The notes under the pieces are model-generated. The model saw nothing but the letters and a program-made list of their open reading frames with translations. It did no database searches and had not been told where the DNA came from. From Alteromonadaceae bacterium BrNp21-10 (GTDB lineage: Bacteria; Pseudomonadota; Gammaproteobacteria; Enterobacterales; Alteromonadaceae): a stretch of 64,000 nt of DNA. Positions 1 to 11,347 of the stretch are shown here, piece after piece; position 1 is the stretch's first letter, and every line of letters begins with the position of its first letter. The translations under genes were made by a program, and so were the position numbers. The stretch is taken from contig JAUHQD010000011.1 in NCBI GenBank assembly GCA_030418115.1, positions 1 through 64,000 of the forward strand, given 5' to 3'.

Positions 1-16
1 CATCGCAGTACAACTC

Positions 17-96
17 AACTAAATTCTTCATGCCTGTTCCTTGTTGATTGAACCTTTCTTGGTCGAAAGATCCGATCTTGGAACAGGCATTTAGTT
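17..96. repeat. Imperfect inverted repeat at the left edge
   Basis: A perfect 11-bp inverted pair, ATGCCTGTTCC (30-40) and GGAACAGGCAT (80-90), encloses 39 bases. The arms extend outward as AACTAAAT (17-24) and ATTTAGTT (89-96), offset by a small insertion (TTCTTC) in the left arm. A 5-bp inner hairpin, CTTTC/GAAAG, lies near the centre. It could fold as a long RNA hairpin or be a small palindromic element. It has no U-tract, so it is not a standard terminator. Its role is unknown. Confidence 0.6.
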
Positions 97-274
97 CAAT
101 TTCTTAAACCGAGCTGAGGTTAAGTAACATCCCCCTAGCCTTCCCCTTATCAACAGTGTTTGTTCAACAAAATCAAAATTCAATAATCCCACTGTATTTT
201 TGTTTAAAAAAACAGCGTTATTTCTCTAAAGATCACTATTTCACAGCCGATAAATTAATTGGAGGAATAGAGGT

Positions 275-667
275 ATGAATATATCGGTTAATTATAGTGC
301 CGATGTACAATTGAAACATGTTGAACATCGTGCACCGAATCAATTTGCAAATGTAGGCAATACTGCACAGACAAACTCGTCTTTGAAAAATGACGAACTG
401 ACTCTTTCTGGGCAAATGCCATCTATTGAACTAAGTAAAGCACCACAAACTGCTTCAGTGAAAAATGACAATATTGATCTTTTGGCTTCACAAACAAAAA
501 CAGAGCTACAGGTCAACAATACCGATTACAAAATTAAAATGCTGATTGACCGTGCGGTAGGTAACAATACCGTACAAACCGTACTGAATTTTTACAAAAT
601 AGGCTTGAATGAATCTGCAAATAGCGAGCAGGATCAAGGTAAAAAAGATATTGATGTGCTGGCTTAA
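275..667 (+). CDS. Hypothetical protein, 130 aa
   Basis: I do not recognise this protein. It is polar and Asn/Ser/Gln-rich, with no signal peptide, membrane segment or metal-binding motif. The first ~75 residues look disordered. The C-terminal half (about 80-115) has alternating hydrophobic positions and could form helices. A clear ribosome binding site (GGAGG, about 10 bases before the ATG) supports translation. It stands alone: its nearest neighbour is convergent on the minus strand 21 bases away. It is probably a soluble cytoplasmic protein. No function is proposed. Confidence 0.65.
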   Translation: MNISVNYSADVQLKHVEHRAPNQFANVGNTAQTNSSLKNDELTLSGQMPSIELSKAPQTASVKNDNIDLLASQTKTELQVNNTDYKIKMLIDRAVGNNTVQTVLNFYKIGLNESANSEQDQGKKDIDVLA

Positions 668-688
668 CAGGCAGTATTTTCAATTAAC

Positions 689-1459
689 TTAACGACCACC
701 AGTAATATCGAGCAGCGTACCGGTGGTATAAGATGATTTATCTGAGGCTAACCAGTAAATAGCCTCCGCCACTTCCTCGGCCTGCCCACCTCGCCTTAGG
801 GGAATTTGAGATTGCAAACGGGATATGCGATCGGGTTCACCACCGTCTGCATGCATTTGCGTGGCAATTAATCCCGGACGCACGGCATTAACTCTTATCC
901 CCTCTGCTGCGACTTCGACAGCTAAACCTTTCGTTAATGTATCGACCGCACCTTTAGTTGCAGCATAATCAATATATTCATGAGGTGATCCATTCTTGGC
1001 CGCCCCAGAAGAAACATTAACAATACAACCGCCTTGTCCACCCAGTGCTGTCGACATTCTCAACACCGCCTGCTGACAACACACAAAAGGCCCGAGTATA
1101 TTGGTTTGTAATAAACGCTTAATTCGCTCCGCGGTCATTTCCTGTAAGCGCATTTGCTGAGCAATAATCCCAGCATTGTTAACCAACACATCCAGCGTAC
1201 CTAATTGTTCATCAACGGTGTTAAATAATCGTTTTACTTGCTGTTCGTCACTAACATCGGCTTGTACCGCAATGACCTTTGCTGAGCCTTGCTGTAATTC
1301 AGCCACTAATGCATGGGCACTATGGGCATCAGCGCGATAGTTAATACAAACATCAAAACCATGAGCGGCAAAAAGACGAGAAGTAGCCGCGCCAATCCCG
1401 CGACTGCCTCCAGTAATGATGACAACAGAACGCGTTTTAGGAGGGGTATTTAAAACCAC
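689..1459 (-). CDS. ygfF: SDR family oxidoreductase (YgfF-like)
   Basis: Short-chain dehydrogenase of 256 aa with a Rossmann fold. It has the cofactor motif TGGSRGIGAA (about residues 16-25), the NNAG motif (about 92-95), the catalytic Ser of NVSS and the active-site YAATK (Tyr and Lys). The C-terminal part (VRPG, GGQAEEVAEAI, DITGG) closely resembles E. coli YgfF, an NAD(P)-dependent SDR whose substrate I do not know. The start is GTG and overlaps the end of yfbV by 10 bases, so translation is probably coupled to that gene. Family assignment is firm; physiological substrate cannot be read from the sequence. Confidence 0.88.
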   Translation of the reverse strand: MVLNTPPKTRSVVIITGGSRGIGAATSRLFAAHGFDVCINYRADAHSAHALVAELQQGSAKVIAVQADVSDEQQVKRLFNTVDEQLGTLDVLVNNAGIIAQQMRLQEMTAERIKRLLQTNILGPFVCCQQAVLRMSTALGGQGGCIVNVSSGAAKNGSPHEYIDYAATKGAVDTLTKGLAVEVAAEGIRVNAVRPGLIATQMHADGGEPDRISRLQSQIPLRRGGQAEEVAEAIYWLASDKSSYTTGTLLDITGGR

Positions 1460-1896
1460 TGACGGGTAAAGACCTTATCGAGTTCATCAAAAGCTGTTTT
1501 AAGCAAGCGAGCAAGTTCTTTATACTTCGGTTTAGCCTGAATATGCTGAACCTGACAGCCCTGCTGTTGCATTTTAGAATGAATATCTCGATACCAGCTT
1601 ATCATGGAAGGCGATAACGTTTTATTTGCTCTATGCCCTAGCCACAATAGGCCCTGCATTGGTAAGCTAATGAAAAATGCGGCAAAAGCCACGGCTTGTG
1701 GTAAGTATTCCATACCGAAGAAATTAATTTGTAGGAACAGGCAGGCAACTGCCAAAGCCGGCATCACTTTGATCGCCAATTTAGTCGCGACAATAACGCG
1801 ACATTCTGGAAATAAACTATAAAGCTGCTTTTGATTGGGCCACGTCTGCATGTACTGATGACCGTCGTTAATCAATTCCGACATTGTTTGCGACAT
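1450..1896 (-). CDS. yfbV: UPF0208 membrane protein YfbV
   Basis: A 148-aa protein with two closely spaced hydrophobic segments (about 43-60 and 68-90), followed by a cytoplasmic, Gln/Lys-rich tail. The SLPMQGLLWLG block and the C-terminal LLKTAFDELDKVF pattern match YfbV (UPF0208). In E. coli YfbV is reported to influence Ori/Ter macrodomain organisation; that is family knowledge, not visible here. It is transcribed divergently from trxB and is followed directly by the SDR gene with a 10-base overlap, so the two probably form an operon. Confidence 0.9.
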   Translation of the reverse strand: MSQTMSELINDGHQYMQTWPNQKQLYSLFPECRVIVATKLAIKVMPALAVACLFLQINFFGMEYLPQAVAFAAFFISLPMQGLLWLGHRANKTLSPSMISWYRDIHSKMQQQGCQVQHIQAKPKYKELARLLKTAFDELDKVFTRQWF

Positions 1897-3165
<1,269 letters not shown>

Positions 3166-3174
3166 TGTACTAAT

Positions 3175-3198
3175 TAATGGCCTCTGAGGAGGCCATTA
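3175..3198 (+). promoter_or_regulatory. Hairpin covering the aat ribosome binding site
   Basis: A perfect 10-bp stem (TAATGGCCTC 3175-3184, GAGGCCATTA 3189-3198) with a TGAG tetraloop lies between trxB and aat. The aat ribosome binding site (GAGGAGG, 3186-3192) sits in the loop and 3' arm, four to ten bases before the stem ends at the aat start (3202). The geometry predicts that the hairpin hides the site unless opened. There is no U-tract, so it is not an intrinsic terminator. Confidence 0.7.
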
Positions 3199-3201
3199 CC
3201 C

Positions 3202-3918
3202 ATGCCTAAAAGACTAGCCTACTTAGATCAACAAATTACCTTCCCCAAGATTGAACACGCCTTGGATGAACCGAATGGGCTGTTAGCCATAGGGGGGAAT
3301 CTTAGTGTAGAAAGACTACGTAAGGCTTATCAACAAGGTATATTTCCTTGGTTTAGCGATAATGAGCCAATTATGTGGTGGTCACCAGCACCGCGAGCCA
3401 TTATCAATCTCGATAATATTCACTTCTCCAAAAGTTTAAAAAAATTTGTTCGCAATTGCGGATTGACCGTTACACTGAATAAAAACTTTGCAGAAATTAT
3501 TCATGCGTGTGCAACCATTCCCAGAGAAGATAATGGCACCTGGATCACAGAAGATATGCAACAAGCTTACATCAACATGCATCAACTTGGTTTTGCTCAC
3601 TCCATCGAAGTCTGGCAACACCAGCAATTAGTAGGCGGTTTGTATGGCGTTGTCACAGGTCGCATGTTTTGTGGCGAATCGATGTTTCATCGTTTAACCA
3701 ACACCTCTAAATTAGCAATGTATTATTTAATCACCCATTTAAAAAATAATGACTTTGAGTTTATCGATTGTCAGATGATGACAGCACACCTTAAAAGTCT
3801 TGGGGCTATTAGTATTTCCAGAGCCGATTTTAAACGTCGTCTTAGGTTAGCTCATCAAGACCTACCCCAACAGGCTTTACCACACAAGATGTGGGCGCCT
3901 CAAACATTGAGTCCTTAA
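3202..3918 (+). CDS. aat: Leucyl/phenylalanyl-tRNA--protein transferase
   Basis: Aat attaches Leu or Phe from aminoacyl-tRNA to proteins with N-terminal Arg or Lys, making them ClpS-ClpAP substrates. The 238-aa protein shows the family hallmarks: EPNGLLAIGGNLS, GIFPWF, IMWWSPAPRA, the central GGLYGV region, MFCGESMF and the C-terminal FIDCQMMTAHLKSLGA. It directly abuts the bpt gene (stop to ATG with no gap), so the two transferases are probably co-translated. clpA and clpS, which act on its products, are encoded 1-4 kb downstream on the other strand. Confidence 0.97.
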   Translation: MPKRLAYLDQQITFPKIEHALDEPNGLLAIGGNLSVERLRKAYQQGIFPWFSDNEPIMWWSPAPRAIINLDNIHFSKSLKKFVRNCGLTVTLNKNFAEIIHACATIPREDNGTWITEDMQQAYINMHQLGFAHSIEVWQHQQLVGGLYGVVTGRMFCGESMFHRLTNTSKLAMYYLITHLKNNDFEFIDCQMMTAHLKSLGAISISRADFKRRLRLAHQDLPQQALPHKMWAPQTLSP

Positions 3919-4617
3919 ATGAAGTTTGGTGTTACACAAAACTTTGAATGTGCTTATTTGCCCGAAGAAAGCGAGCGATTATTGGTGCTGATTGAAGAAC
4001 AGTTCACACCAGAGCAATCTTACGAATTGTTACTTAGTGCTGGCTTCAGGCGCAGTGGTGAGCAAATTTATCGCCCCCACTGTGAACATTGCCAAGCCTG
4101 CCAATCTTTGAGGTTAATGGTCGAGAAATTCAAACCTTCACGCAGTCAAAAACGTATTTGGGCACATAATCAAGATATAACCGTTACCATTAGCCATAGC
4201 AACAAACCTGAATATTACACATTGTATGAAAATTACATCACGGAACGTCATGCTGATGGCAGTATGTTCCCACCCAGCGAAGAACAATATTTGAGTTTTT
4301 TATGCCAACTACGAGCCAAACAACTATTTTTTGAATTTCATTTAGAACAAAAATTAGTAGCTGTTGCAGTGACCGATGAAGTGTCGGATGCGCTATCTGC
4401 GCTATATACCTTTTTTGACCCCACATTGAGCAGTCGCTCCTTGGGAACCTTTGCTATTTTGACGCAAATTCAGCACGCCAAAACTTCAAATAAAGAATTT
4501 ATGTATCTCGGATATCAAATTGATGCCTGTGATAAAATGAATTATAAGAGCAAATTTTACCCACATCAGCGCTTTTTAAACAATAAATGGCAAGAATTCA
4601 CGAAAAAAACGGCCTAG
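3919..4617 (+). CDS. bpt: Aspartate/glutamate leucyltransferase Bpt
   Basis: Bpt (ATE1-like) transfers Leu from Leu-tRNA to proteins with N-terminal Asp or Glu, extending the N-degron pathway. The 232-aa protein carries the N-terminal FECAYLPEE and the CEHCQACQSLR cysteine cluster (about residues 55-65) typical of ATE-type transferases. The C-terminal GNAT-like half has YLGYQIDACDKMNYK near residue 200, a signature of this family. E. coli lacks this gene; Vibrio and many other Gammaproteobacteria have it. It starts immediately after the aat stop. Confidence 0.95.
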   Translation: MKFGVTQNFECAYLPEESERLLVLIEEQFTPEQSYELLLSAGFRRSGEQIYRPHCEHCQACQSLRLMVEKFKPSRSQKRIWAHNQDITVTISHSNKPEYYTLYENYITERHADGSMFPPSEEQYLSFLCQLRAKQLFFEFHLEQKLVAVAVTDEVSDALSALYTFFDPTLSSRSLGTFAILTQIQHAKTSNKEFMYLGYQIDACDKMNYKSKFYPHQRFLNNKWQEFTKKTA

Positions 4618-4667
4618 TGCTTTACTCTTGCGGTGTTATTGGGCAAAATCTGCGCGCTTTCAAATTT

Positions 4668-4689
4668 AATGTCTTTTTGAACAGACATT
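4668..4689 (+). other. Small hairpin in the infA leader
   Basis: AATGTCT (4668-4674) and AGACATT (4683-4689) form a 7-bp stem with an 8-base loop about 35 bases before the infA start. It would lie in the infA 5' leader or mark the end of the aat-bpt transcript. There is no T-run directly after it. Confidence 0.4.
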
Positions 4690-4723
4690 GAACAAATATT
4701 TTCATTAGAGGTTTTTATAATAA

Positions 4724-4942
4724 ATGGCGAAAGAAGATTGTATTGAAATGGAAGGTACCGTTCAGGACACCCTTCCAAATACTATGTTTCGAGTTGAACT
4801 TGAAAATGGTCACGTTGTAACCGCACATATTTCCGGGAAAATGCGCAAAAACTATATCCGCATTCTAACTGGCGACAAAGTGACTGTTGAAATGACGCCA
4901 TACGACTTATCCAAAGGACGTATCATCTACCGTGCCCGCTAG
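4724..4942 (+). CDS. infA: Translation initiation factor IF-1
   Basis: IF-1 binds the A site of the 30S subunit during initiation and is a single OB-fold protein. The 72-aa length is the standard size, and the whole sequence is conserved: [11 protein letters not shown], the central [21 protein letters not shown] and [18 protein letters not shown]. It has its own leader after bpt and is followed by a strong bidirectional terminator shared with the convergent clpA gene. The clpA-infA-aat neighbourhood is the same as in E. coli. Confidence 0.98.
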   Translation: MAKEDCIEMEGTVQDTLPNTMFRVELENGHVVTAHISGKMRKNYIRILTGDKVTVEMTPYDLSKGRIIYRAR

Positions 4943-4970
4943 TTCGATTATTAGGTACTGATGAACGCAA

Positions 4971-4999
4971 AAAAAACCCAACACATGTTGGGTTTTTTT
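4971..4999. terminator. Bidirectional intrinsic terminator (infA / clpA)
   Basis: AACCCAAC (4975-4982) and GTTGGGTT (4987-4994) form a perfect 8-bp stem with an ACAT loop. It is preceded by an A-run and followed by a T-run, so it works on both strands. It lies between the convergent infA and clpA. Confidence 0.93.
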
Positions 5000-5023
5000 A
5001 TATCGATGTAAAAGCAGAGTTAG

Positions 5024-7288
5024 TTAATCAACCTTCTCTTTTTTGACAATATTGTATTTAAATTGCAATTGATCTTTTTTCAAACCAATCAACACATCAC
5101 CACCACTAGCTAACTCACCGAAAAGCAATTCATTGGCCAGTTCTTTTTTGATTTTCTCTTGAATGACCCGCGCCATCGGACGAGCGCCCATGCTCTTATC
5201 GTAGCCTTGATCCGCCAACCATTTACGTGCTTCAGTGGTAATTTCGATGGAAACACCTTTAGCATCAAGCTGAGCCTGTAGTTCCACAATAAATTTATCA
5301 ACTACTTGCAAGATGACATCACCTTCAAGGTGATTAAACCAAATAATGCCATCTAAACGGTTACGGAACTCTGGACTAAAGACTTTGTTAATTTCACCCA
5401 ATGCATCATGACTGTGATCTTGTTGTCTGAAACCAATAGATTTACGAATGGTTTCCAAAACACCTGCATTAGTAGTCATAACCAACACGACGTTTCTAAA
5501 ATCAACTTTACGGCCATTATTGTCGGTTAGGGTGCCATGATCCATAACTTGCAATAAAATGTTGTAGATATCGCTATGGGCCTTCTCAATCTCGTCTAAC
5601 AGCACCACCGAGTAAGGATTTTTAATAACAGCATCAGTTAGCATGCCGCCTTGATCAAACCCCACATAACCTGGTGGAGCACCAATTAGGCGACTGACCG
5701 CATGACGTTCCATATATTCCGACATATCAAAACGGACAAGCTCGACCCCCATGATCTTCGCTAACTGCTGAGTCACTTCGGTTTTGCCGACTCCAGTCGG
5801 ACCTGCAAACAGAAAATTACCAATAGGTTTTTTCTCATCGCCCAAACCAGAGCGACTTAAACGTATTGCGTTGGTTAGAGTATCAATGGCTTCATCCTGA
5901 CCAAAAACAACCATTTTCAGATTACGATCTAAGCTCTTCAACACTTCTTTGTCAGAAGCAGAAACAGACTTTTGTGGAATACGCGCAATTTTGGCAATAA
6001 TTTGTTCGATATCACCAACATTAATAGTTTTCTTACGTTTTGATATCGGCAGCAATTGTTGACTCGCTCCCGCTTCATCCATCACATCAATGGCTTTATC
6101 AGGCAAATGACGTTCGTTAATGTACTTAGCTGATAACTCGGCCGCTGCTTTAATTGCTTGGCGGGTAAAGCGCACACTATGGTGTTCTTCATAACGAGAT
6201 TTAAGACCCAATAAAATCTTGGTAGTATCTTCAACACTCGGCTCGAGCACATCAATTTTTTGGAATCGACGAGCTAATGCGCGATCTTTTTCAAAAATAC
6301 TTTGAAACTCTGAATAAGTGGTAGAGCCAATACAACGTAATTCACCACTGGATAACTTCGGCTTGAGCAAATTAGACGCATCCATTACACCACCCGACGC
6401 GGCACCCGCGCCGATAATAGTATGAATTTCATCAATAAATAAAATCGAGTCAGATTCTTTTTCCAACTCTTTAAGGATCGCCTTGAGACGTTTTTCAAAA
6501 TCGCCGCGATATTTAGTACCAGCTAATAACGCGCCTAAGTCCAATGAATGCACTGTCGCACCAGCAATGACTTCGGGAACATCTTTCTTCACAATCCGAT
6601 AAGCTAAACCTTCCGCAATAGCGGTTTTACCTACACCGGCTTCACCGACCAATAATGGATTGTTTTTACGTCGACGACACAAAATCTGAATAGTACGTTC
6701 AACTTCGGCATCACGACCAATAAGCGGATCAATTTTACCCTCTTGGGCACGTATATTTAAATTAGTCGCATAACGTTCTAAGGCGCTATCCTTTTCATCG
6801 CCTTCTGCTACTTCCTGTTCCGTTTCAACAGGGCCTGGAGAATCACTATCGTTTTTAGCAACACCATGGGAAATAAAATTCACCACATCAAGACGAGTCA
6901 CATCAGACTTTTTAAGGATATAAACCGCTTGTGATTCTTGTTCAGAAAAAATCGCCACCAACACATTGGCACCCGTGACTTCTTCCTTACCGGAGGATTG
7001 CACATGAAAAACAGCACGCTGTAGCACTCGTTGAAAACCTAGAGTAGGCTGAGTTTCACGTTCGGTATTTTGATCATCTAATATCAATGGCGTAGTATCA
7101 CGCACAAAATCGATAAGTTCCTGCTTAATACTTTCAATATTAGCGCCACAGGCCTTCAGCGCATCACAAGCTGAAGAGTTACTTAATAGAGCAAGTAATA
7201 GGTGTTCAACCGTCATAAACTCATGACGATGCTCACGCGCAAAAATAAAGGCTTCGTTTAGGGTTTGTTCCAGATCTTTATTTAACAT
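5024..7288 (-). CDS. clpA: ATP-dependent Clp protease ATP-binding subunit ClpA
   Basis: AAA+ unfoldase that feeds substrates, including N-degron proteins delivered by ClpS, into the ClpP protease. The 754-aa protein has an N-terminal Clp-N repeat domain (about 1-145), an acidic linker and two AAA+ modules. Their Walker A motifs are GEAGVGKT (about residue 215) and GPTGVGKT (about 496); Walker B motifs are LFIDEIH and VLLDEIEKAH. There is no ClpB-type coiled-coil middle domain. The clpS gene lies 21 bases upstream on the same strand, and the two form the usual clpS-clpA operon. Confidence 0.98.
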   Translation of the reverse strand: MLNKDLEQTLNEAFIFAREHRHEFMTVEHLLLALLSNSSACDALKACGANIESIKQELIDFVRDTTPLILDDQNTERETQPTLGFQRVLQRAVFHVQSSGKEEVTGANVLVAIFSEQESQAVYILKKSDVTRLDVVNFISHGVAKNDSDSPGPVETEQEVAEGDEKDSALERYATNLNIRAQEGKIDPLIGRDAEVERTIQILCRRRKNNPLLVGEAGVGKTAIAEGLAYRIVKKDVPEVIAGATVHSLDLGALLAGTKYRGDFEKRLKAILKELEKESDSILFIDEIHTIIGAGAASGGVMDASNLLKPKLSSGELRCIGSTTYSEFQSIFEKDRALARRFQKIDVLEPSVEDTTKILLGLKSRYEEHHSVRFTRQAIKAAAELSAKYINERHLPDKAIDVMDEAGASQQLLPISKRKKTINVGDIEQIIAKIARIPQKSVSASDKEVLKSLDRNLKMVVFGQDEAIDTLTNAIRLSRSGLGDEKKPIGNFLFAGPTGVGKTEVTQQLAKIMGVELVRFDMSEYMERHAVSRLIGAPPGYVGFDQGGMLTDAVIKNPYSVVLLDEIEKAHSDIYNILLQVMDHGTLTDNNGRKVDFRNVVLVMTTNAGVLETIRKSIGFRQQDHSHDALGEINKVFSPEFRNRLDGIIWFNHLEGDVILQVVDKFIVELQAQLDAKGVSIEITTEARKWLADQGYDKSMGARPMARVIQEKIKKELANELLFGELASGGDVLIGLKKDQLQFKYNIVKKEKVD

Positions 7289-7309
7289 CTCAAATGATCC
7301 TCATACTGC

Positions 7310-7657
7310 TTATGCCTGCTCCATTGAGCACATCAACGGATGTTGATGTTTGCGTGCATATTGATTAACTTGCATCACCTTGGTTTCGGCTACTTCCGCA
7401 CTGTAGACACCACAAACCGCTTTCCCATCATAGTGTACCTTCAGCATCAATTGATTTGCCTGTTCAATTGTCATGCTGAAGAAACTAACCAGTATCTCAA
7501 CCACAAAATCCATCGGCGTATAATCATCGTTCAATAACAATACCTTATACATAGGTGGTGGTTGAACCTTTTTCTTCACTGCTTCTATTTGCTTTTCATG
7601 GCTAATGCCCGCAGCAAATACATCATTCTTAGCAAAATTGTAGCTGTTTGTGTCCAC
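7310..7657 (-). CDS. clpS: ATP-dependent Clp protease adaptor ClpS
   Basis: ClpS recognises N-terminal Leu, Phe, Trp or Tyr and hands the protein to ClpA. The core is intact: [17 protein letters not shown], the substrate-pocket residues, and the C-terminal [26 protein letters not shown]. The frame is open up to an ATG at 7720 (136 aa), but family members are about 106 aa. A GTG at 7657 preceded by AAGG gives 115 aa and is my preferred start; the longer N-terminus would be unusually basic. The gene is divergent from cspD, as in E. coli. Confidence 0.95.
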   Translation of the reverse strand: MDTNSYNFAKNDVFAAGISHEKQIEAVKKKVQPPPMYKVLLLNDDYTPMDFVVEILVSFFSMTIEQANQLMLKVHYDGKAVCGVYSAEVAETKVMQVNQYARKHQHPLMCSMEQA

Positions 7658-7713
7658 TTTGACCTTTTTTATACGTTTAATTGGACATTTTAGTAAATAT
7701 GTTGAAATTAGAC

Positions 7714-7743
7714 TTGACACATTTAGGTTAAAATATCTACAGT
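7714..7743 (+). promoter_or_regulatory. Putative cspD promoter
   Basis: A perfect -35 (TTGACA, 7714-7719), an 18-bp spacer and TACAGT (7738-7743, 4 of 6 matches to TATAAT) point toward cspD. This would give a leader of roughly 95 bases, and long leaders are common for Csp genes. Confidence 0.45.
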
Positions 7744-7845
7744 TTTAGTGGACTTTTGAATTTGGATCAAAGGCCACTGTCTCAATTACTACTATGATTG
7801 GGGCAATTAAGTAATAGTTCAAGGGATTTTAGAGGAAACTGAAGT

Positions 7846-8058
7846 ATGGCGGTTGGTAAAGTCAAGTGGTTCAACAACGCTAAAGGGTTTGGATTTATCG
7901 TTCCTGATGATGGTGGTGAAGATGTGTTTGCGCATTACTCTACTATTCAAATGGACGGTTACCGTTCACTCAAAGCTGGCCAAGAAGTTAATTTTGAAGT
8001 GGAAGAAGGGCCTAAAGGGTTACATGCTGCGAACATTTCAGCTGAACCAGAGCGTTAG
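7846..8058 (+). CDS. cspD: Cold shock domain protein CspD
   Basis: Single cold-shock domain protein (70 aa) with the RNP1 motif KGFGFI and the RNP2-like DVFAHYS. The string [20 protein letters not shown] and its position divergent from clpS-clpA match CspD rather than the CspA group. In E. coli CspD is a stationary-phase single-stranded DNA binding inhibitor of replication. The ribosome binding site is AGAGGA about 9 bases before the ATG. A strong intrinsic terminator follows about 100 bases downstream. Confidence 0.95.
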   Translation: MAVGKVKWFNNAKGFGFIVPDDGGEDVFAHYSTIQMDGYRSLKAGQEVNFEVEEGPKGLHAANISAEPER

Positions 8059-8158
8059 TAGTAAACACGTTTATTAAATAGTCGTAGTCAAGAGAGTTAC
8101 GATTTTCATCTAACCATTAATGTCTACGATGTTATTGGTTTTTTGTGTTTCTATAAAT

Positions 8159-8186
8159 AAAAAAGCCACGAATTCGTGGCTTTTTT
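8159..8186 (+). terminator. Intrinsic terminator after cspD
   Basis: GCCACG (8165-8170) and CGTGGC (8175-8180) pair around an AATT loop, extended by flanking A/T runs, and are followed by six T. The A-run upstream means it may also act on the icd transcript. Confidence 0.9.
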
Positions 8187-8195
8187 GTGCGTGCT

Positions 8196-8229
8196 TTTTA
8201 TTTACCTACCCTGAAGTAGGTAAATAAAA
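8196..8229. terminator. AT-rich 14-bp hairpin after icd
   Basis: TTTTATTTACCTAC (8196-8209) and GTAGGTAAATAAAA (8216-8229) are a perfect 14-bp inverted repeat around CCTGAA. It lies 12 bases beyond the end of the icd gene on the minus strand. It is a likely 3' end or mRNA-stabilising hairpin; the U-tract is not classical. Confidence 0.65.
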
Positions 8230-8241
8230 TTTAAAGCAAGT

Positions 8242-10473
<2,232 letters not shown>

Positions 10474-10626
10474 TCATTTCTCCGGTTTCAAGCACTAAAC
10501 GCGCATATTTAAGATAATGGACAATAACAATAGCTTATCGTTATCGATTTTGGTGTGGGATAATAAACCAATAAGCAATTAGTGCAAATTCTGAATGTGA
10601 ATTTCATATCCCAAAAGGTACCGCAA

Positions 10627-11196
10627 GTGGCTAAAACATTACAAAAATCAAAAATACAATCAACGGCCAAAATTGTCCTGTTTAATAAACCTTTCAATGT
10701 GTTATGTCAATTTACCGATGGGGATAATCGCCAAACATTAAAAGACTTTATTGATATCCAAGGCGTTTATGCCGCAGGTAGACTCGACCGTGATAGTGAA
10801 GGTTTATTGGTTTTGACCAATGACGGCAAGCTACAACACAAATTAACCGACCCTAAGAATAAGCAGTCCAAAACTTACTGGGTGCAGGTAGAGGGCGAAA
10901 TTAGCGACCAAGCATTAGCGCAATTAGAAAAAGGCGTAGAGTTAAAAGATGGATTAACTCTACCGGCAAAGGCCAAACGCCTAGACGAACCCAACCTTTG
11001 GCCACGCACCCCACCTGTGCGCTTTCGTCAGAGCATTCCAACCAGTTGGTTGAGTCTTACCCTAACTGAAGGTCGAAACCGCCAAGTACGGCGAATGACA
11101 GCCCATGTTGGTTTCCCCACCCTGCGCTTAGTTCGCTATCGAATTGGCAACTGGACCATCGATGGATTAGCTAACGGCCAATATAAAGAAATTTAA
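10627..11196 (+). CDS. rluE: 23S rRNA pseudouridine(2457) synthase RluE
   Basis: RluE isomerises U2457 in domain V of 23S rRNA. The catalytic [17 protein letters not shown], with its active Asp, and the C-terminal [23 protein letters not shown] are diagnostic of the RsuA/RluE branch. There is no S4 domain, as expected for RluE. The frame is open from another GTG at 10582, but the GTG at 10627 has a well-placed AAAGGT (10614-10619) and gives 189 aa. It is divergent from icd. Confidence 0.93.
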   Translation: MAKTLQKSKIQSTAKIVLFNKPFNVLCQFTDGDNRQTLKDFIDIQGVYAAGRLDRDSEGLLVLTNDGKLQHKLTDPKNKQSKTYWVQVEGEISDQALAQLEKGVELKDGLTLPAKAKRLDEPNLWPRTPPVRFRQSIPTSWLSLTLTEGRNRQVRRMTAHVGFPTLRLVRYRIGNWTIDGLANGQYKEI

Positions 11197-11347
11197 TGCC
11201 ATTAACCTAAGTTTGTATGCGGATATTTCTTTACATAATCAGCGTACAATCTTGGGTGATTTTCATTGCCAATTTTGCTAGAATTCGCCCCCTTAAAATT
11301 CCGATAGTTTTCTTCAGCTTACAACAAGGCCATAGCAGTCAATAATC

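Noticed and set aside
7853-8077. 74-aa plus-strand frame overlapping cspD in another frame
   Set aside because: The cspD frame has full conservation of the cold-shock domain and its own ribosome binding site. The other frame is a shadow.
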